DNA of 52,287 bases from Salinithrix halophila (GCF_042650125.1 NZ_JBHSAP010000005.1:1-52287), one strand, 5' to 3'. Shown: positions 1 through 8,887, numbered from the stretch's first letter. A program made the numbers and translations. Notes: generated by a model not told the origin, from the letters alone.

Positions 1-1
1 G

Positions 2-70
2 GAGTACACAAAGGAACCAAACCAGGTCAAGGATCAATTTACCTTAGACGTGTTCCCGAAACTGGATTAA
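2..70 (+). CDS. 3' end of an unidentified gene (cut by window edge)
   Basis: Frame 2 is open from the window edge for 22 codons and ends in TAA. The residues (charged and polar, ending VFPKLD) look like the natural end of a protein, but I do not recognise the family. The stop overlaps the artificial end of the truncated DUF2797 gene on the other strand. This gene, or an element carrying it, may therefore be what broke that gene. It is too short to be certain that it is coding. Confidence 0.25.
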   Translation, partial: EYTKEPNQVKDQFTLDVFPKLD

Positions 71-288
71 TACATATAAAAAGCACAAGGGTAACAATAG
101 CCCTGGTTATAGGTTTTCTTAATCTTCCTTCCACAATAGCAACAGGCGATCTCATTCTCAAACCGGATCCACACTTCTTCACCGAGGGCTTGGTTGAGAG
201 CAATGTTCTCTTCCCCTACTCTAGCAAAATACTGAACCGGGTTTTCCCATTGATGTTTCATGGGTTGTAGGTGCCCTGTCCATTCCAT
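67..288 (-). pseudogene. Truncated DUF2797 family protein
   Basis: The 73-codon frame starts at an ATG preceded by a good AAGGGGG site. It begins MEWTGHLQ and carries the family's zinc-knuckle-like motif CCYCGRKxKKxYNQGYCYPC. Family members I know are roughly 250-280 residues and continue with further Cys pairs (a CDxC segment follows the CYPC). Here the frame leaves the family pattern directly after CYPC, adds five unrelated residues (AFYMY) and stops. The 5' end and ribosome site are intact, so the break is at the 3' side near position 84. Most likely a pseudogene made by a deletion or an inserted element; function is unknown even for intact members. Confidence 0.6.
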
Positions 289-464
289 AAATGTTTCCCC
301 CTTGCTTCTTCTTCCCCTTTCCGATTGTATCAGAAGGGCTGACAGACGCGTGATGGTTTTCTGGAGGAAACGCACCGGATCACTCGTTTAGGCATTTGTA
401 CCTTTTCGTGAAACTAGGCACCTGCATACACTGCTGATGCCTAAATGAAACGGGAGGGATGATA

Positions 465-689
465 TTGGATTACAAAAAGATGTGGGAGCATCATTTAAAA
501 TTGGCGTCTACCTATCTCATGTTGGCAAAAAAATATGAGTATATTAGCCCACAAATTCACTTTCAAAATTACATTCAACATTTACAGCACGCCAATGAAA
601 TGGAACGCTATTTTATGCTGATGCAACAACGGACCCCTTATAAGAAGCATTCCTCTTACCCTATGGCTACCGAAGAATCAGCACAGTAA
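465..689 (+). CDS. Small hypothetical protein
   Basis: A 74-residue soluble protein rich in Tyr, His and Met (segments KKYEYISPQIHFQNYIQHL and NEMERYFMLMQQ) and probably mostly helical. I do not recognise the family. An ATG at 459 sits directly against the GGGAGGG site, which is too close for initiation. The in-frame TTG at 465 has normal spacing and is chosen as the start. The gene stands alone, divergent from the truncated DUF2797 gene, and a 13-bp inverted repeat follows its stop. It looks real because of the ribosome site and amino acid composition; no function can be proposed. Confidence 0.55.
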   Translation: MDYKKMWEHHLKLASTYLMLAKKYEYISPQIHFQNYIQHLQHANEMERYFMLMQQRTPYKKHSSYPMATEESAQ

Positions 690-709
690 GAATAATCCCG
701 AGGCGTTCA

Positions 710-748
710 CTAAGAGTGCCACATATTCGAAATAGGTGGCACTCTTAG
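710..748. terminator. Perfect 13-bp inverted repeat between convergent genes
   Basis: Arms 710-722 and 736-748 are perfect complements (ctaagagtgccac and its reverse complement) around a 13-base loop. It lies between the stop of the plus-strand small gene and the stop of the minus-strand PlsY-like gene, where a shared terminator is expected. Neither side has a proper run of T, so it is a weak intrinsic terminator at best. Confidence 0.4.
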
Positions 749-759
749 ACGTATTTCCG

Positions 760-1338
760 TTATTTCCACCGTTTCAATCCCCGCAAACGGAAAGGAGGTT
801 CCGAGCCGCGCCGCCAGCGGGCGAGGGGTTCTCGGTAGCGGAAGAGTACCAATCCTCCTAGGGTGAAGGTGACCAGGATGAGATAGAACTTAGGGAATAA
901 GACAAGAGAGAGCAAGAAGACGGCTATGGTGGCAGTAACCGCGGAAAGGGAGAGGTAACGGGTAATCAGAAGGACAGCCAGGTAGATCCCGAGACCGATC
1001 ACGAAGAGATAGGGACTCAACACCAACAAAGCTCCGGCGGATACAGCCACTCCTTTGCCCCCTCGGAACCCTGTGAAAATGGGAAAGATTTGACCTACTA
1101 CCACGGCTACTGCGGCGAAGGCCGCTCCCAGCCATCCTTGGAACAATAGCCCGAGGAGAGCGGCCATCCCCCCTTTTCCCATCTCAAGACCGAGGATCCA
1201 GAAGGATTCCGACAGGTGTCGTGGCTGGTATACACCCGTTGAAGGTGGCCAGGGGCGAAATCCCTTTCCCCGCCACAAAGCGACGAGGGGGAGAGCCCCA
1301 ATCAGGTAAGCCGTCACAATGATCAAGAGGAGAGTCAT
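760..1338 (-). CDS. Divergent PlsY-like glycerol-3-phosphate acyltransferase paralogue
   Basis: A 192-residue membrane protein with about five hydrophobic segments. It matches the PlsY (acyl-phosphate:glycerol-3-phosphate acyltransferase) family in length, in its start (YLIGALPLV) and in motif 2 (GQIFPIFTGFRGGKGVAVSAG), which in PlsY forms the G3P-binding loop. Motif 1, normally REHGSGNxGxTN, is replaced by unrelated residues (WPPSTGVYQPRHLSES). In motif 3 the usual His and Asn are Tyr and Pro (YREPLARW). By family knowledge these are catalytic positions, so this copy may be inactive, regulatory or of changed specificity, and the housekeeping PlsY is expected elsewhere. The start has a GGGAG site 11 bases upstream. 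It is the last gene before the convergent inverted repeat. Confidence 0.75.
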   Translation of the reverse strand: MTLLLIIVTAYLIGALPLVALWRGKGFRPWPPSTGVYQPRHLSESFWILGLEMGKGGMAALLGLLFQGWLGAAFAAVAVVVGQIFPIFTGFRGGKGVAVSAGALLVLSPYLFVIGLGIYLAVLLITRYLSLSAVTATIAVFLLSLVLFPKFYLILVTFTLGGLVLFRYREPLARWRRGSEPPFRLRGLKRWK

Positions 1339-1399
1339 GGGTGAATCGCTCCCTTGTTCGTTTTGCTCCCGTCACTCGAACCTTCGCCGGAAGGTTATT

Positions 1400-1972
1400 T
1401 CAGCGGTCCCACCATTCCACTTTTTCCTCGATCGGCACCCGAGGGCGTTCTCTGGGCAGGGTAGCAGGATAGCCGACATAGAGGAACCCGAGTAGGGTTT
1501 CCCTTTCATCCAGATGGAAGAACGCTTTCATCTTCGCATGGTAGGTAGCTTTGCCCGTTCGCCAGATCGCCCCCAGCCCAAGCGCATGGGCTGTGAGAAG
1601 CGCGTTTTGCACACCGGCAGCTACGGCACACACTTCCTCAATCTCCTCCACCATGGGATCTTCGGAGGGTTGAACCACCGCCGCGATAATCACGGGGGCA
1701 CGCAAAGCTTTTCTTTTCGCCTGTTCCAACTTATCTGCAGTCGTTGTACGCCCCTCTTTGGCCATCGTATCCGCCTTAATCTCCTTCATCACGTCCCCCA
1801 GCCGGTTGCGGGCTTCCCCTGTCAGGACGATGTATTTCCAAGGCTGGGTCATATGGTGATTGGGAGCCCAACGGGCCGCCTCCAACACCTTGTCGATCAG
1901 GGTTTTGTCCGGAATCGACTCAGAGACCTTGCCGATACTGCGGCGTGTTCGGATTGCCTGATTCAATTTCAT
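1400..1972 (-). CDS. Nitroreductase family protein (FMN-dependent)
   Basis: A 190-residue protein of the nitroreductase/flavin reductase fold, which acts in the cytoplasm as a homodimer with FMN and NAD(P)H. The sequence shows the N-terminal FMN-phosphate motif (RTRRSIGK, residues 8-15), the helix EAARWAPNHHMTQPWKY, and the C-terminal GLGAIWRTG and LGFLYVGYP blocks typical of YdjA/YfkO-like members. The physiological substrate cannot be told from sequence. It lies 62 bases upstream of the PlsY-like gene in the same direction and 69 bases downstream of the YkvI gene, so the three may share a transcript. An AGGAGG-like site precedes the ATG. Confidence 0.85.
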   Translation of the reverse strand: MKLNQAIRTRRSIGKVSESIPDKTLIDKVLEAARWAPNHHMTQPWKYIVLTGEARNRLGDVMKEIKADTMAKEGRTTTADKLEQAKRKALRAPVIIAAVVQPSEDPMVEEIEEVCAVAAGVQNALLTAHALGLGAIWRTGKATYHAKMKAFFHLDERETLLGFLYVGYPATLPRERPRVPIEEKVEWWDR

Positions 1973-2041
1973 ACCGATTGCCTCCTTTGAGTACCGCTCT
2001 CTTCCATTGTATCGAATCCTGCCTACACGTGGGATCTAGGT

Positions 2042-3094
2042 TCAATAACGAGGGTAACGGCGAACAGCCAATAACAGCAACACAATGATCCCGCAGTATC
2101 CGAATAGGGGATAGATTTTCCCGACGAAAATCGGAAAACCCAACAGGGAGCAGAGATAGCCTAGGATAAAAATCGCGGCCATCAGGGTGTTGATCCGAAA
2201 GGGAACGACTTGGATCAGGTTGGCCGCAAGACCGTAGACGTTACCGATTAGGGTTGTAAAGATCTCTCCCCACATCACGGCCAAAAAGAACCATTTCATC
2301 CCTTGACCCAGTGTTCCGATCACCAGGGCGATGGGAATCTCCATTCCGAAAATTTCCGGGGTCCTGAGTGCCAAGGCGAAGTTGCTGGCCAGTAGCATCA
2401 CCCCAAGGCCGATACCACCGAGGAGACCGCCCATGCGAAGGGTTTTCTCGTCCTGAATTTCATTGCCCATCGGCACCAGTACCGCCTGGGACATCGCTAG
2501 GTTAAAGGCGACATAGGTGACGGCGGAGGTGATCCAATGGTCGTCTTCGGCGACGGAAACCATTCCGATGAATTCCTCCATCCCGCCGGTCTGAAACCCA
2601 TTCACCCCCACCAGCACGGTAAACAGAAACATCAAGGGAACCACTAAAGCGTTGACGGAAAGAATTCCTTCCATCCCGCGCAAGATGACCACAAAAGCAA
2701 TCAGGGAGGTGACAATCACTCCGAGGTGAAAGGAAAGCCCCAACTGTTCCCGAAAGAGTGCCCCCGTCCCGGACATCATCGCTGTTGTCACTCCAAAGAG
2801 GACCAACCCGACGAAAATATTCATCCACCGGCCCCACCGGTCACCGAAGAGATAATTGTTGAATTCCTCATAGGAGTTTGCTTTCAAGCGCGCCCCCATC
2901 ACCATCATCCTGATACCCAGCCAGGAAAACAGAGCGGTCACCATCAGAATGGCCGAGACTCCCCCCATCCCGAATCGGGTAAAAAAATGCATGATTTCCT
3001 GGCCGGAAGCAAAGCCCGCTCCCACCACCGTGCCAATATAGGCGAACCCGACACGTGCGGCTGTAAACCATCGCTCATCCACAGCCAAAGCCAA
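2042..3094 (-). CDS. ykvI: YkvI family membrane transporter
   Basis: A 350-residue integral membrane protein with about ten hydrophobic helices. The N-terminal motif IGTVVGAGFASGQEIMHFF is the signature of the YkvI family, related to the LeuT-fold amino acid transporters (unwound TM1 with GAGFASG). Substrate and physiological role are unknown in the family. The ATG at 3094 fits the family start and is preceded by a GGAGGG-type site. A terminator at 3205-3255 separates it from the upstream PBP gene, so it probably has its own promoter in 3095-3200, though I could not pick one out. Confidence 0.8.
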   Translation of the reverse strand: MALAVDERWFTAARVGFAYIGTVVGAGFASGQEIMHFFTRFGMGGVSAILMVTALFSWLGIRMMVMGARLKANSYEEFNNYLFGDRWGRWMNIFVGLVLFGVTTAMMSGTGALFREQLGLSFHLGVIVTSLIAFVVILRGMEGILSVNALVVPLMFLFTVLVGVNGFQTGGMEEFIGMVSVAEDDHWITSAVTYVAFNLAMSQAVLVPMGNEIQDEKTLRMGGLLGGIGLGVMLLASNFALALRTPEIFGMEIPIALVIGTLGQGMKWFFLAVMWGEIFTTLIGNVYGLAANLIQVVPFRINTLMAAIFILGYLCSLLGFPIFVGKIYPLFGYCGIIVLLLLAVRRYPRY

Positions 3095-3204
3095 CCCTCC
3101 TCTGATACTCGTCCCGTAACAGAGTCTATGGGGGAGATGTCCCGGATAGAACCGGGCGGAGATAGGGAGGCATTCGGCTGGACAGGGTTACGGTCTGCCT
3201 TCAA

Positions 3205-3255
3205 TAAAAAACGCCTCGCTCGGATCTCCGTGGGTGGGAGAAGGAGAGCGAAGCG
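3205..3255 (-). terminator. Intrinsic terminator after the first PBP gene
   Basis: On the minus strand a 10-bp stem with one mismatch (arms at 3245-3254 and 3212-3221) and a long loop is followed by six T (3206-3211). It sits 40 bases past the stop of the class A PBP gene. Confidence 0.7.
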
Positions 3256-3295
3256 ATTTTGTTTTGAAAGGGGACGAATCGGAGGGGAAAGAAGG

Positions 3296-5800
3296 TCATC
3301 TCCCCCCCGGCTCTCCCGGTCGGGGTCGTCGTTGGGGCCATTGATCTTCGGGGATGGTGATATCGTCCCCTTGATTCCCCTGTTGTCCTTGACCCCCTTG
3401 CTCTCCCTGGCCGCCCTGTTGATCGCCTCCGGGAAGTCCCCCCCCTTGATCCCCTAGCTGATCACCAGGCTGCTGATCTCCCCGCTGATCACCGGGAGCT
3501 TCATCCCCTTCTTCATTCCCCGGCGGGGGCGGGGGCTCTTCGATTGGCGGGGAAACTTGGACGGTCAGTGTGTTGGAGGGATCCGCTTCCTTATTGCTTT
3601 CCGTATCAATGGCAATCACCCGATACGTATAAGTGGGTCTCACTCCGCCGAAGGGATCGCCGGGAGGCGGAATTTCAATGTTCGTATCCGACCAAGCGCC
3701 GTCTTCGGTCTGCCCGATGGCCGTCCAGTTGGACCCGTCTTCGGAACGTTCCACCCGATATTGGAGGCGGTCGGAGTAGTCGTTCCAGCTCAACCGGATG
3801 GATCGAGAGCCTGGGTCAAATGCTCCCTTCAAATCGACCGCTTTCAGCACGAAAGGCGGTTTCGGTTCCTCCACACCCGGATTGACAAACCGACTGACCG
3901 GCGTTCCCTCCAAGGTCTCAGCCATCACCTTTCGGAAGATTCGGGCCGGGTATTTCCCCCCGGAAAGCTCCACCTGGCCGTTTTCCGTGTTATAGACCGT
4001 CGCCGCCATAACATACTCCCGGGTATAACCGACAAACCAGGCTCGCTTGCTCCCCTGAGTGGTCCCGGTCTTGCCGGCAACATCCCTTCCATCGGGGAGT
4101 TGAGCATTTTGGCCTGTTCCCTGTTGCACGTTATAACGCATCATTCTCGTGAGATACCAAGCTGTCTTGGGGGTTAACACTTCTTGGTTCTTCTCGATTT
4201 CCGTTCGGGGTTCCCACTCCTTATCCTGGGTCGTGATTTTTTCGATCGCATGAGCGTCGGTCATACGACCGTTGTTGTCGAAGGCACTGTAGGCTTGAGC
4301 CATTTGTACGGTATCCACCCCTTTGGTGAGGCCTCCAAGCCCCAGGGCCGCAGGAGAGGATTTGTCGTGGGCCTCTAAGTTCAGACCCATCCGTTCCGCA
4401 TACTGGGCAGCCGTGTCCAAGCCCACTTTTTCCGTTAACAGCCAGGCGGTAGCCACGTTGAGGGACTTAGCCAGCACTTCCTTGAGAGGAACCTCTCCGT
4501 AATACCGCCCTTGAAAGTTTTTCGGTTTCCAATTCCCCACCTGGAAACCAGGGGGGTCCTTCACTGGGGTATATTCGTTATATTCCTTCTCTTGCACTGC
4601 TGGCGCATAAACCGTAATCGGTTTAATGGCCGATCCCGGCTGCCCCGGATCGGTGGATCGCAGGATATAGCCGCGACCGAGGTATTCCCGACCACCGGCA
4701 ATGGCGGCGACCCCGCCAGTTTTGGGATCGAGGATGGTCGCCCCTCCATCCAGCTCCTTTCGGTTATGGAAGAGGGAGTCGTTCTTGAATGCTTTCTCCA
4801 TCGCCCGTTGGGCCTTGGCATCCAGGGTGGTCCGAATCTGATAGCCTCCCGTGGCCAACTCCTCCTCGGGGATTCCGAAACGCTCTTCCGCCTCATTCAT
4901 GACGTAATGCTTGTATGCTTGATAATGGTCGCTTTTCACGTATTTTTTCAAGTATTTACGGTTGACACCCAGGTCCGCCTTCTGATATTTCTCCTTTTCG
5001 GCCTCGCTGATAATTCCTTGTTCGGCCATAACCATCAGAACGACATTGCGCCGCTCTTTAGCTTTGTCCGGGTTTCGATAAGGGTCGTAGCGGGATGGGG
5101 CTTTCGGCATACCCGCCAGTAAGGCTGCCTCTTTCGGTTCCAGTTTGTCTTTGGTTAAATCCTTACCAAAGTAGATCTTGGCTGCCATCTGGATCCCCTG
5201 AACTTCATTTCCGAAATAAATGTAATTCAAATAAGCTTCTAGGATCTCATTTTTGGAATAATCCCTCTCCAGATTCCAGGCGACGGCGATTTCCTTCAGC
5301 TTTCGCGTATAGGTCTTTTTCGTGTTTTCCAGCACCACATTCCGTGCCACTTGCATGGTGATCGTACTGGCACCCTGGGCCTTTCGTCCCTGGATGACAT
5401 TACGGACCAGCGCACGAGCAATCGCCTTGAAATCAACACCGTGGTGACTGTAAAAACGGCGGTCTTCCACCGCTACGAAGGCCTCTTCAATCAGTTTGCG
5501 GGAGACTACATCCTTCATCTTCACGTACTCCCGCTGATTGGAACCCAGCCGGGTAACCGGCTTCCCCTTTTTGTCGTAGATGGTAGAGGCGAACTGAATC
5601 TCCTCCATCTTATCTAAAGGCAGGGACTTGGCGGACAGCATGACAACTGAACTGCCTCCCGCCACTAATAGCAAGGTAGTCAAAATCACAAGCAACATCC
5701 ATTTTTTATTGAAGAACCTTCTCTTCTTTATACCAACACGGTCGGATCGTTTTTCGCCTTCCTGTCCGGGGGAACGATTCCCTTTTCGGTTTTCATCCAT
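3296..5800 (-). CDS. Class A penicillin-binding protein (PonA-like), copy 1
   Basis: An 834-residue bifunctional peptidoglycan synthase anchored in the membrane. It has a basic cytoplasmic N-terminus, one TM helix (about 34-56) and a GT51 glycosyltransferase with EDRRFYSHHGVDF, GASTITMQ and KNEILEAYLNYIYFG. The transpeptidase has SAIK (active Ser), SLN and KTGTT. A fibronectin-III-like module (RVERSEDGSNW region) and a Gly/Gln/Asp/Pro-rich tail of about 95 residues follow. The start is ATG 5800, 7 bases after GGGGGGG, not the longer frame to 5836. It is paralogous to the adjacent copy upstream, but terminators show the two are separate transcripts. The module order matches Bacillus PonA (PBP1). 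Confidence 0.93.
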   Translation of the reverse strand: MDENRKGNRSPGQEGEKRSDRVGIKKRRFFNKKWMLLVILTTLLLVAGGSSVVMLSAKSLPLDKMEEIQFASTIYDKKGKPVTRLGSNQREYVKMKDVVSRKLIEEAFVAVEDRRFYSHHGVDFKAIARALVRNVIQGRKAQGASTITMQVARNVVLENTKKTYTRKLKEIAVAWNLERDYSKNEILEAYLNYIYFGNEVQGIQMAAKIYFGKDLTKDKLEPKEAALLAGMPKAPSRYDPYRNPDKAKERRNVVLMVMAEQGIISEAEKEKYQKADLGVNRKYLKKYVKSDHYQAYKHYVMNEAEERFGIPEEELATGGYQIRTTLDAKAQRAMEKAFKNDSLFHNRKELDGGATILDPKTGGVAAIAGGREYLGRGYILRSTDPGQPGSAIKPITVYAPAVQEKEYNEYTPVKDPPGFQVGNWKPKNFQGRYYGEVPLKEVLAKSLNVATAWLLTEKVGLDTAAQYAERMGLNLEAHDKSSPAALGLGGLTKGVDTVQMAQAYSAFDNNGRMTDAHAIEKITTQDKEWEPRTEIEKNQEVLTPKTAWYLTRMMRYNVQQGTGQNAQLPDGRDVAGKTGTTQGSKRAWFVGYTREYVMAATVYNTENGQVELSGGKYPARIFRKVMAETLEGTPVSRFVNPGVEEPKPPFVLKAVDLKGAFDPGSRSIRLSWNDYSDRLQYRVERSEDGSNWTAIGQTEDGAWSDTNIEIPPPGDPFGGVRPTYTYRVIAIDTESNKEADPSNTLTVQVSPPIEEPPPPPGNEEGDEAPGDQRGDQQPGDQLGDQGGGLPGGDQQGGQGEQGGQGQQGNQGDDITIPEDQWPQRRPRPGEPGGR

Positions 5801-5855
5801 ATCTTTACCCCCCCAGATACTTCGATCTGTGTACAAATACTTGATTACCCGCCCA

Positions 5856-5884
5856 ATCTATCTATCTTTATCAATATATGTCAA
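5856..5884 (-). promoter_or_regulatory. Candidate sigma-A promoter for PBP copy 1
   Basis: TTGACA (5879-5884) and ATAGAT (5856-5861) are separated by 17 bases on the minus strand, about 55 bases in front of the chosen start. The -35 is perfect and the -10 is weak. Confidence 0.45.
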
Positions 5885-5952
5885 TCCGTTGGATTAAGTA
5901 TAACCTACTGGAATTCTGGTGAAAAGGTCCACAATCTGGAGAGATTGTCCCA

Positions 5953-5981
5953 TAAAAAAAAGACCGGCAATCTGCCGGCCT
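5953..5981 (-). terminator. Intrinsic terminator after the second PBP gene
   Basis: On the minus strand a GC-rich hairpin (GGCCGGCA/TGCCGGTC with a 3-base loop) is followed by eight T, 30 bases past the stop of PBP copy 2. Confidence 0.88.
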
Positions 5982-6010
5982 CCATAAACAAACGCATATC
6001 TCGTATATCC

Positions 6011-8638
6011 TTATCCTCCATCTCCACCAAAGAGGCCACCACCGTCATCCTCGCCCCCCTGTTGGCCGTTGCCTCGTTCGTTACCCGGTGGTTCCTGGGT
6101 TCCCTCTTCACCGCCGTCAGGAAGCGGGTTCTGATCCTCTGGTTGCTGATCTTCGGGCTGTTGATCCTGGGGCTGTTGATCCTGGGGCTGTTGATCCTCG
6201 GGTTGTTGATCCTCAGGCTGTTGATCCTCGGGCTTCTCCTTCTTCGGTTTGTCGTCCCCCTGTGGATCAATCCGAACCTCCAAGGAGCCGGAAGGATCGG
6301 CTTCTGCAGGACTTCCGTCTTCAGGCTGGGTATCGACGGCCACGATGCGGTAGTAGTATTGCTTCGGCTCAGCGCTACCGCCGAAGAATTCTTCAAAACC
6401 ACCCTTTTTCTTGGGAATTTCAATCTGATTGTCGCTGAAAGCACCGTCCGGAGTTTCCCCGATCGGGCTCCAGTTTGATCCGTCCTCCGACCGTTCCACC
6501 CGGTACTTGACACGATTGCTCTCATCGTAGTCGTTCCACTGTAGGTTGACCTTCTTCCCATCAAACCCGCCGGAGAGACCGTCCACGGCCCTCAGTTGGA
6601 AGGGCGGGCTCGGCTCCTTGACACCGGGGTTTTTGAAATCTACCACCGGTTTCCCTTCCATAGCGACCTCCATCACTTCTTTGAAGATCTTCGCCGGATA
6701 ACCGCCCCCGGTCAGTTCTACTTCGCTTCCTTTTTCGTTAAAGACATTAACCGCGCCAACCAGCTGCGGAGTATAACCGACAAACCAGGCTTCCTTCGAT
6801 TTCTGAGTCGTCCCGGTCTTCCCGGCCAAGGGACGCCCATCGTCCAGTTGGGCGTTGACACCCGTCCCCTTTTCTACGGCATTTTTGAGCATCCGGTTCA
6901 TGTAGTAAGCAGTCTTTTTATCATAAACCTGCCGTTTTTTCGGCTGCTTTTCAGGTGGGACTACATTGCCATAGGGATCGACGATCTTTTTGATCGTATG
7001 GCCCTCCGTCAGCATCCCTTGGCTGTTAGCAAAGGTGCTGTATGCCTGGGCCATCTGTATGGTGTTAACCCCTTTGGTCAGACCGCCGAGACCGAGAGCC
7101 GCATAACTTTTCCGATCCTTGGGTGTCAATTCCAGACCAGCCTTCTGGGCGTAATCATAGGCCCGATCCAGTTTTACCACATCTTTTAACAACCGGATGG
7201 TAGAAAGGTTCAAGGACTTGGCCACCATTTCCTTCATTTCAATCTCTCCGTAAACTTTGCGGGTCATATTTTGCGGTTCCCACTGACCGATTTGGATCGG
7301 TTCATCTTGGACAATAGAGTATTCATTGTATCCCTTATCTTTAACCGCTGGGCCGAAAACGGTGATCGGCTTAATTACGGAGCCGGGCTGCATCGGTTGC
7401 TTGGCTCGATTCATGTATCCCGTCAGATACTTTCTCCCGCCGCCGATGGCTACGATCTCCCCGTTCTTTGGGTTCATCAGGGTGAGACCGGCATCCAGGC
7501 CTTTCTCCACCTGTCCCGCTGAATTCTGATAGAATTTATCGTTTTTGATCGCCGCTTCGGCTGCTTTTTGCGCCTTTTGGTCCAGGCCAGTATAGATTTT
7601 ATAACCACTGCTGACTAGTTCTTTCTCATCCCGACCCAGTTGGGGATACCGTTCATTGATCTCCTTCATGACGATTTCTTTATACGCGCTGTAGTCGCCT
7701 TTTTTGATATGTTTTTTCACATAATCCGGATTTACACCCAGGGGCTTCTTTTGAGCCCGCTCCTTCTCCTCCTCGCTGATCAGCGGTGGAAGGGTGCTGT
7801 CTTCAGCCATTTTCATCAGGACCACGTTGCGTCGCTGCTTCGCTTTTTCCGGTTTACTGAATGGGTCATAGCCGTAGGGCGCCTTGGGCAGACCCGCCAG
7901 GAGAGCGATCTCCTCCGGCTTCAGCTTTTCTTTGGTAATATCCTTATCAAAGTAGATCTTCGCCGCCATTTTGACGCCCCGAACGTTGTTCCCTAGATCG
8001 ATATAGTTGATATAGGTTTCCAATATCTTTTGTTTGCTATAATTTCGCTCCAGATCCATCGCAACGGCGATTTCCTTCAACTTCCGGGTATAGGTTTTCT
8101 CCCGATCGCCTAACACAGCATTCCGAGCCACCTGCATCGTTATGGTACTGGCGCCTTCCGCCTTCCCCATGGCGATGACGTTCTTGACCATCGCACGGGC
8201 GAGCCCTTGGAAATCCACCCCGTTATGCTCATAGAAGCGCTCGTCTTCCACTTTGGCGAAGGCTTTCGCCAGTTCCGGTGACTTGATATCGGAGATCTTG
8301 ACGAACTCCCGGTTCGTCCCCCCCAGCTTTACAGCCTCATGCCCTTTGTTGTCCATGAGGGAGGAGGATTCCTCCATCCTTTTTTTAATCTGGTCCATGT
8401 CTTCCGCCTTAGCCGTCATAAAGATGGCGGAACACCCACCGACTACCAATAAAAGAGTGGTCATAAGGACGAGAAGAATCCACTTTTTGTTGAAGAAGCG
8501 GAATCGCTTGCCGCCGCCTCCGCCGCCAGAAGCACCCCCCCGGCCTCCTTTGCGCGGGCCCAGAGAACGTTTCGCCGACCGTCCCTGCACCCTGGATCGG
8601 GGTGGGATCGCTCCCGATTCCATCCGGTAACTGTCCAT
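6011..8638 (-). CDS. Class A penicillin-binding protein (PonA-like), copy 2
   Basis: An 875-residue paralogue of the neighbouring PBP with the same architecture: long basic, Gly-rich cytoplasmic N-terminus, TM helix, GT51 (EDERFYEHNGVDF, GASTITMQ, KQKILETYINYIDLG), transpeptidase (SVIK, SLN, KTGTT), fibronectin-III-like module and a low-complexity tail. It polymerises lipid II and cross-links peptides outside the membrane. The start is ATG 8638 after a GGGGG site; the longer frame to 8716 lacks one. Both copies carry TITMQ where many class A PBPs have TITQQ. The tail holds a pentapeptide repeat (see 6128-6232). Two full-length, apparently active copies side by side suggest a duplication followed by divergence, mostly in the tails. 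Confidence 0.93.
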   Translation of the reverse strand: MDSYRMESGAIPPRSRVQGRSAKRSLGPRKGGRGGASGGGGGGKRFRFFNKKWILLVLMTTLLLVVGGCSAIFMTAKAEDMDQIKKRMEESSSLMDNKGHEAVKLGGTNREFVKISDIKSPELAKAFAKVEDERFYEHNGVDFQGLARAMVKNVIAMGKAEGASTITMQVARNAVLGDREKTYTRKLKEIAVAMDLERNYSKQKILETYINYIDLGNNVRGVKMAAKIYFDKDITKEKLKPEEIALLAGLPKAPYGYDPFSKPEKAKQRRNVVLMKMAEDSTLPPLISEEEKERAQKKPLGVNPDYVKKHIKKGDYSAYKEIVMKEINERYPQLGRDEKELVSSGYKIYTGLDQKAQKAAEAAIKNDKFYQNSAGQVEKGLDAGLTLMNPKNGEIVAIGGGRKYLTGYMNRAKQPMQPGSVIKPITVFGPAVKDKGYNEYSIVQDEPIQIGQWEPQNMTRKVYGEIEMKEMVAKSLNLSTIRLLKDVVKLDRAYDYAQKAGLELTPKDRKSYAALGLGGLTKGVNTIQMAQAYSTFANSQGMLTEGHTIKKIVDPYGNVVPPEKQPKKRQVYDKKTAYYMNRMLKNAVEKGTGVNAQLDDGRPLAGKTGTTQKSKEAWFVGYTPQLVGAVNVFNEKGSEVELTGGGYPAKIFKEVMEVAMEGKPVVDFKNPGVKEPSPPFQLRAVDGLSGGFDGKKVNLQWNDYDESNRVKYRVERSEDGSNWSPIGETPDGAFSDNQIEIPKKKGGFEEFFGGSAEPKQYYYRIVAVDTQPEDGSPAEADPSGSLEVRIDPQGDDKPKKEKPEDQQPEDQQPEDQQPQDQQPQDQQPEDQQPEDQNPLPDGGEEGTQEPPGNERGNGQQGGEDDGGGLFGGDGG
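6128..6232 (-). repeat. 15-bp tandem repeat encoding P(E/Q)DQQ
   Basis: Seven in-frame 15-bp units in the tail of PBP copy 2 encode PEDQQ or PQDQQ; the last unit is PEDQN. The acidic, glutamine- and proline-rich stretch is likely disordered and lies outside the membrane. Repeats of this kind commonly vary in copy number between strains. Confidence 0.9.
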
Positions 8639-8887
8639 TTTAAAACCCCCTGCAATCCCATGATTTATCGTTTGTGTCACGTCAGCATGCCCGGTCGGAC
8701 ACCCGCCGGGAAGCATCCGTTCTTTTGTTTTTTAGTGATGAATCGGCTTATTCAGGCAATATAGCACATAGAGGATATTCACTCTATGGTAAACATTTGC
8801 AATCGATGGTTTTGGAAGAAAGCCGCAGGCCTAGATTCCCATCTCCTTTGTCACTGGATTATGGTATAGTGGGAGCGAGGTGATCGC

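Noticed and set aside
1514..1990. Long open frame on the plus strand opposite the nitroreductase
   Set aside because: It is a shadow of a well-supported gene on the other strand, with no ribosome site and a residue pattern unlike a protein.
2726..3457. Plus-strand open frame of about 240 codons across ykvI and PBP ends
   Set aside because: Runs antisense through two real genes and a terminator; Pro/His/Arg-rich nonsense composition.
6128..6232. Regular 15-bp repeats suspected as a CRISPR or VNTR array
   Set aside because: No spacers; the units are in frame and encode the PEDQQ tail of a PBP.
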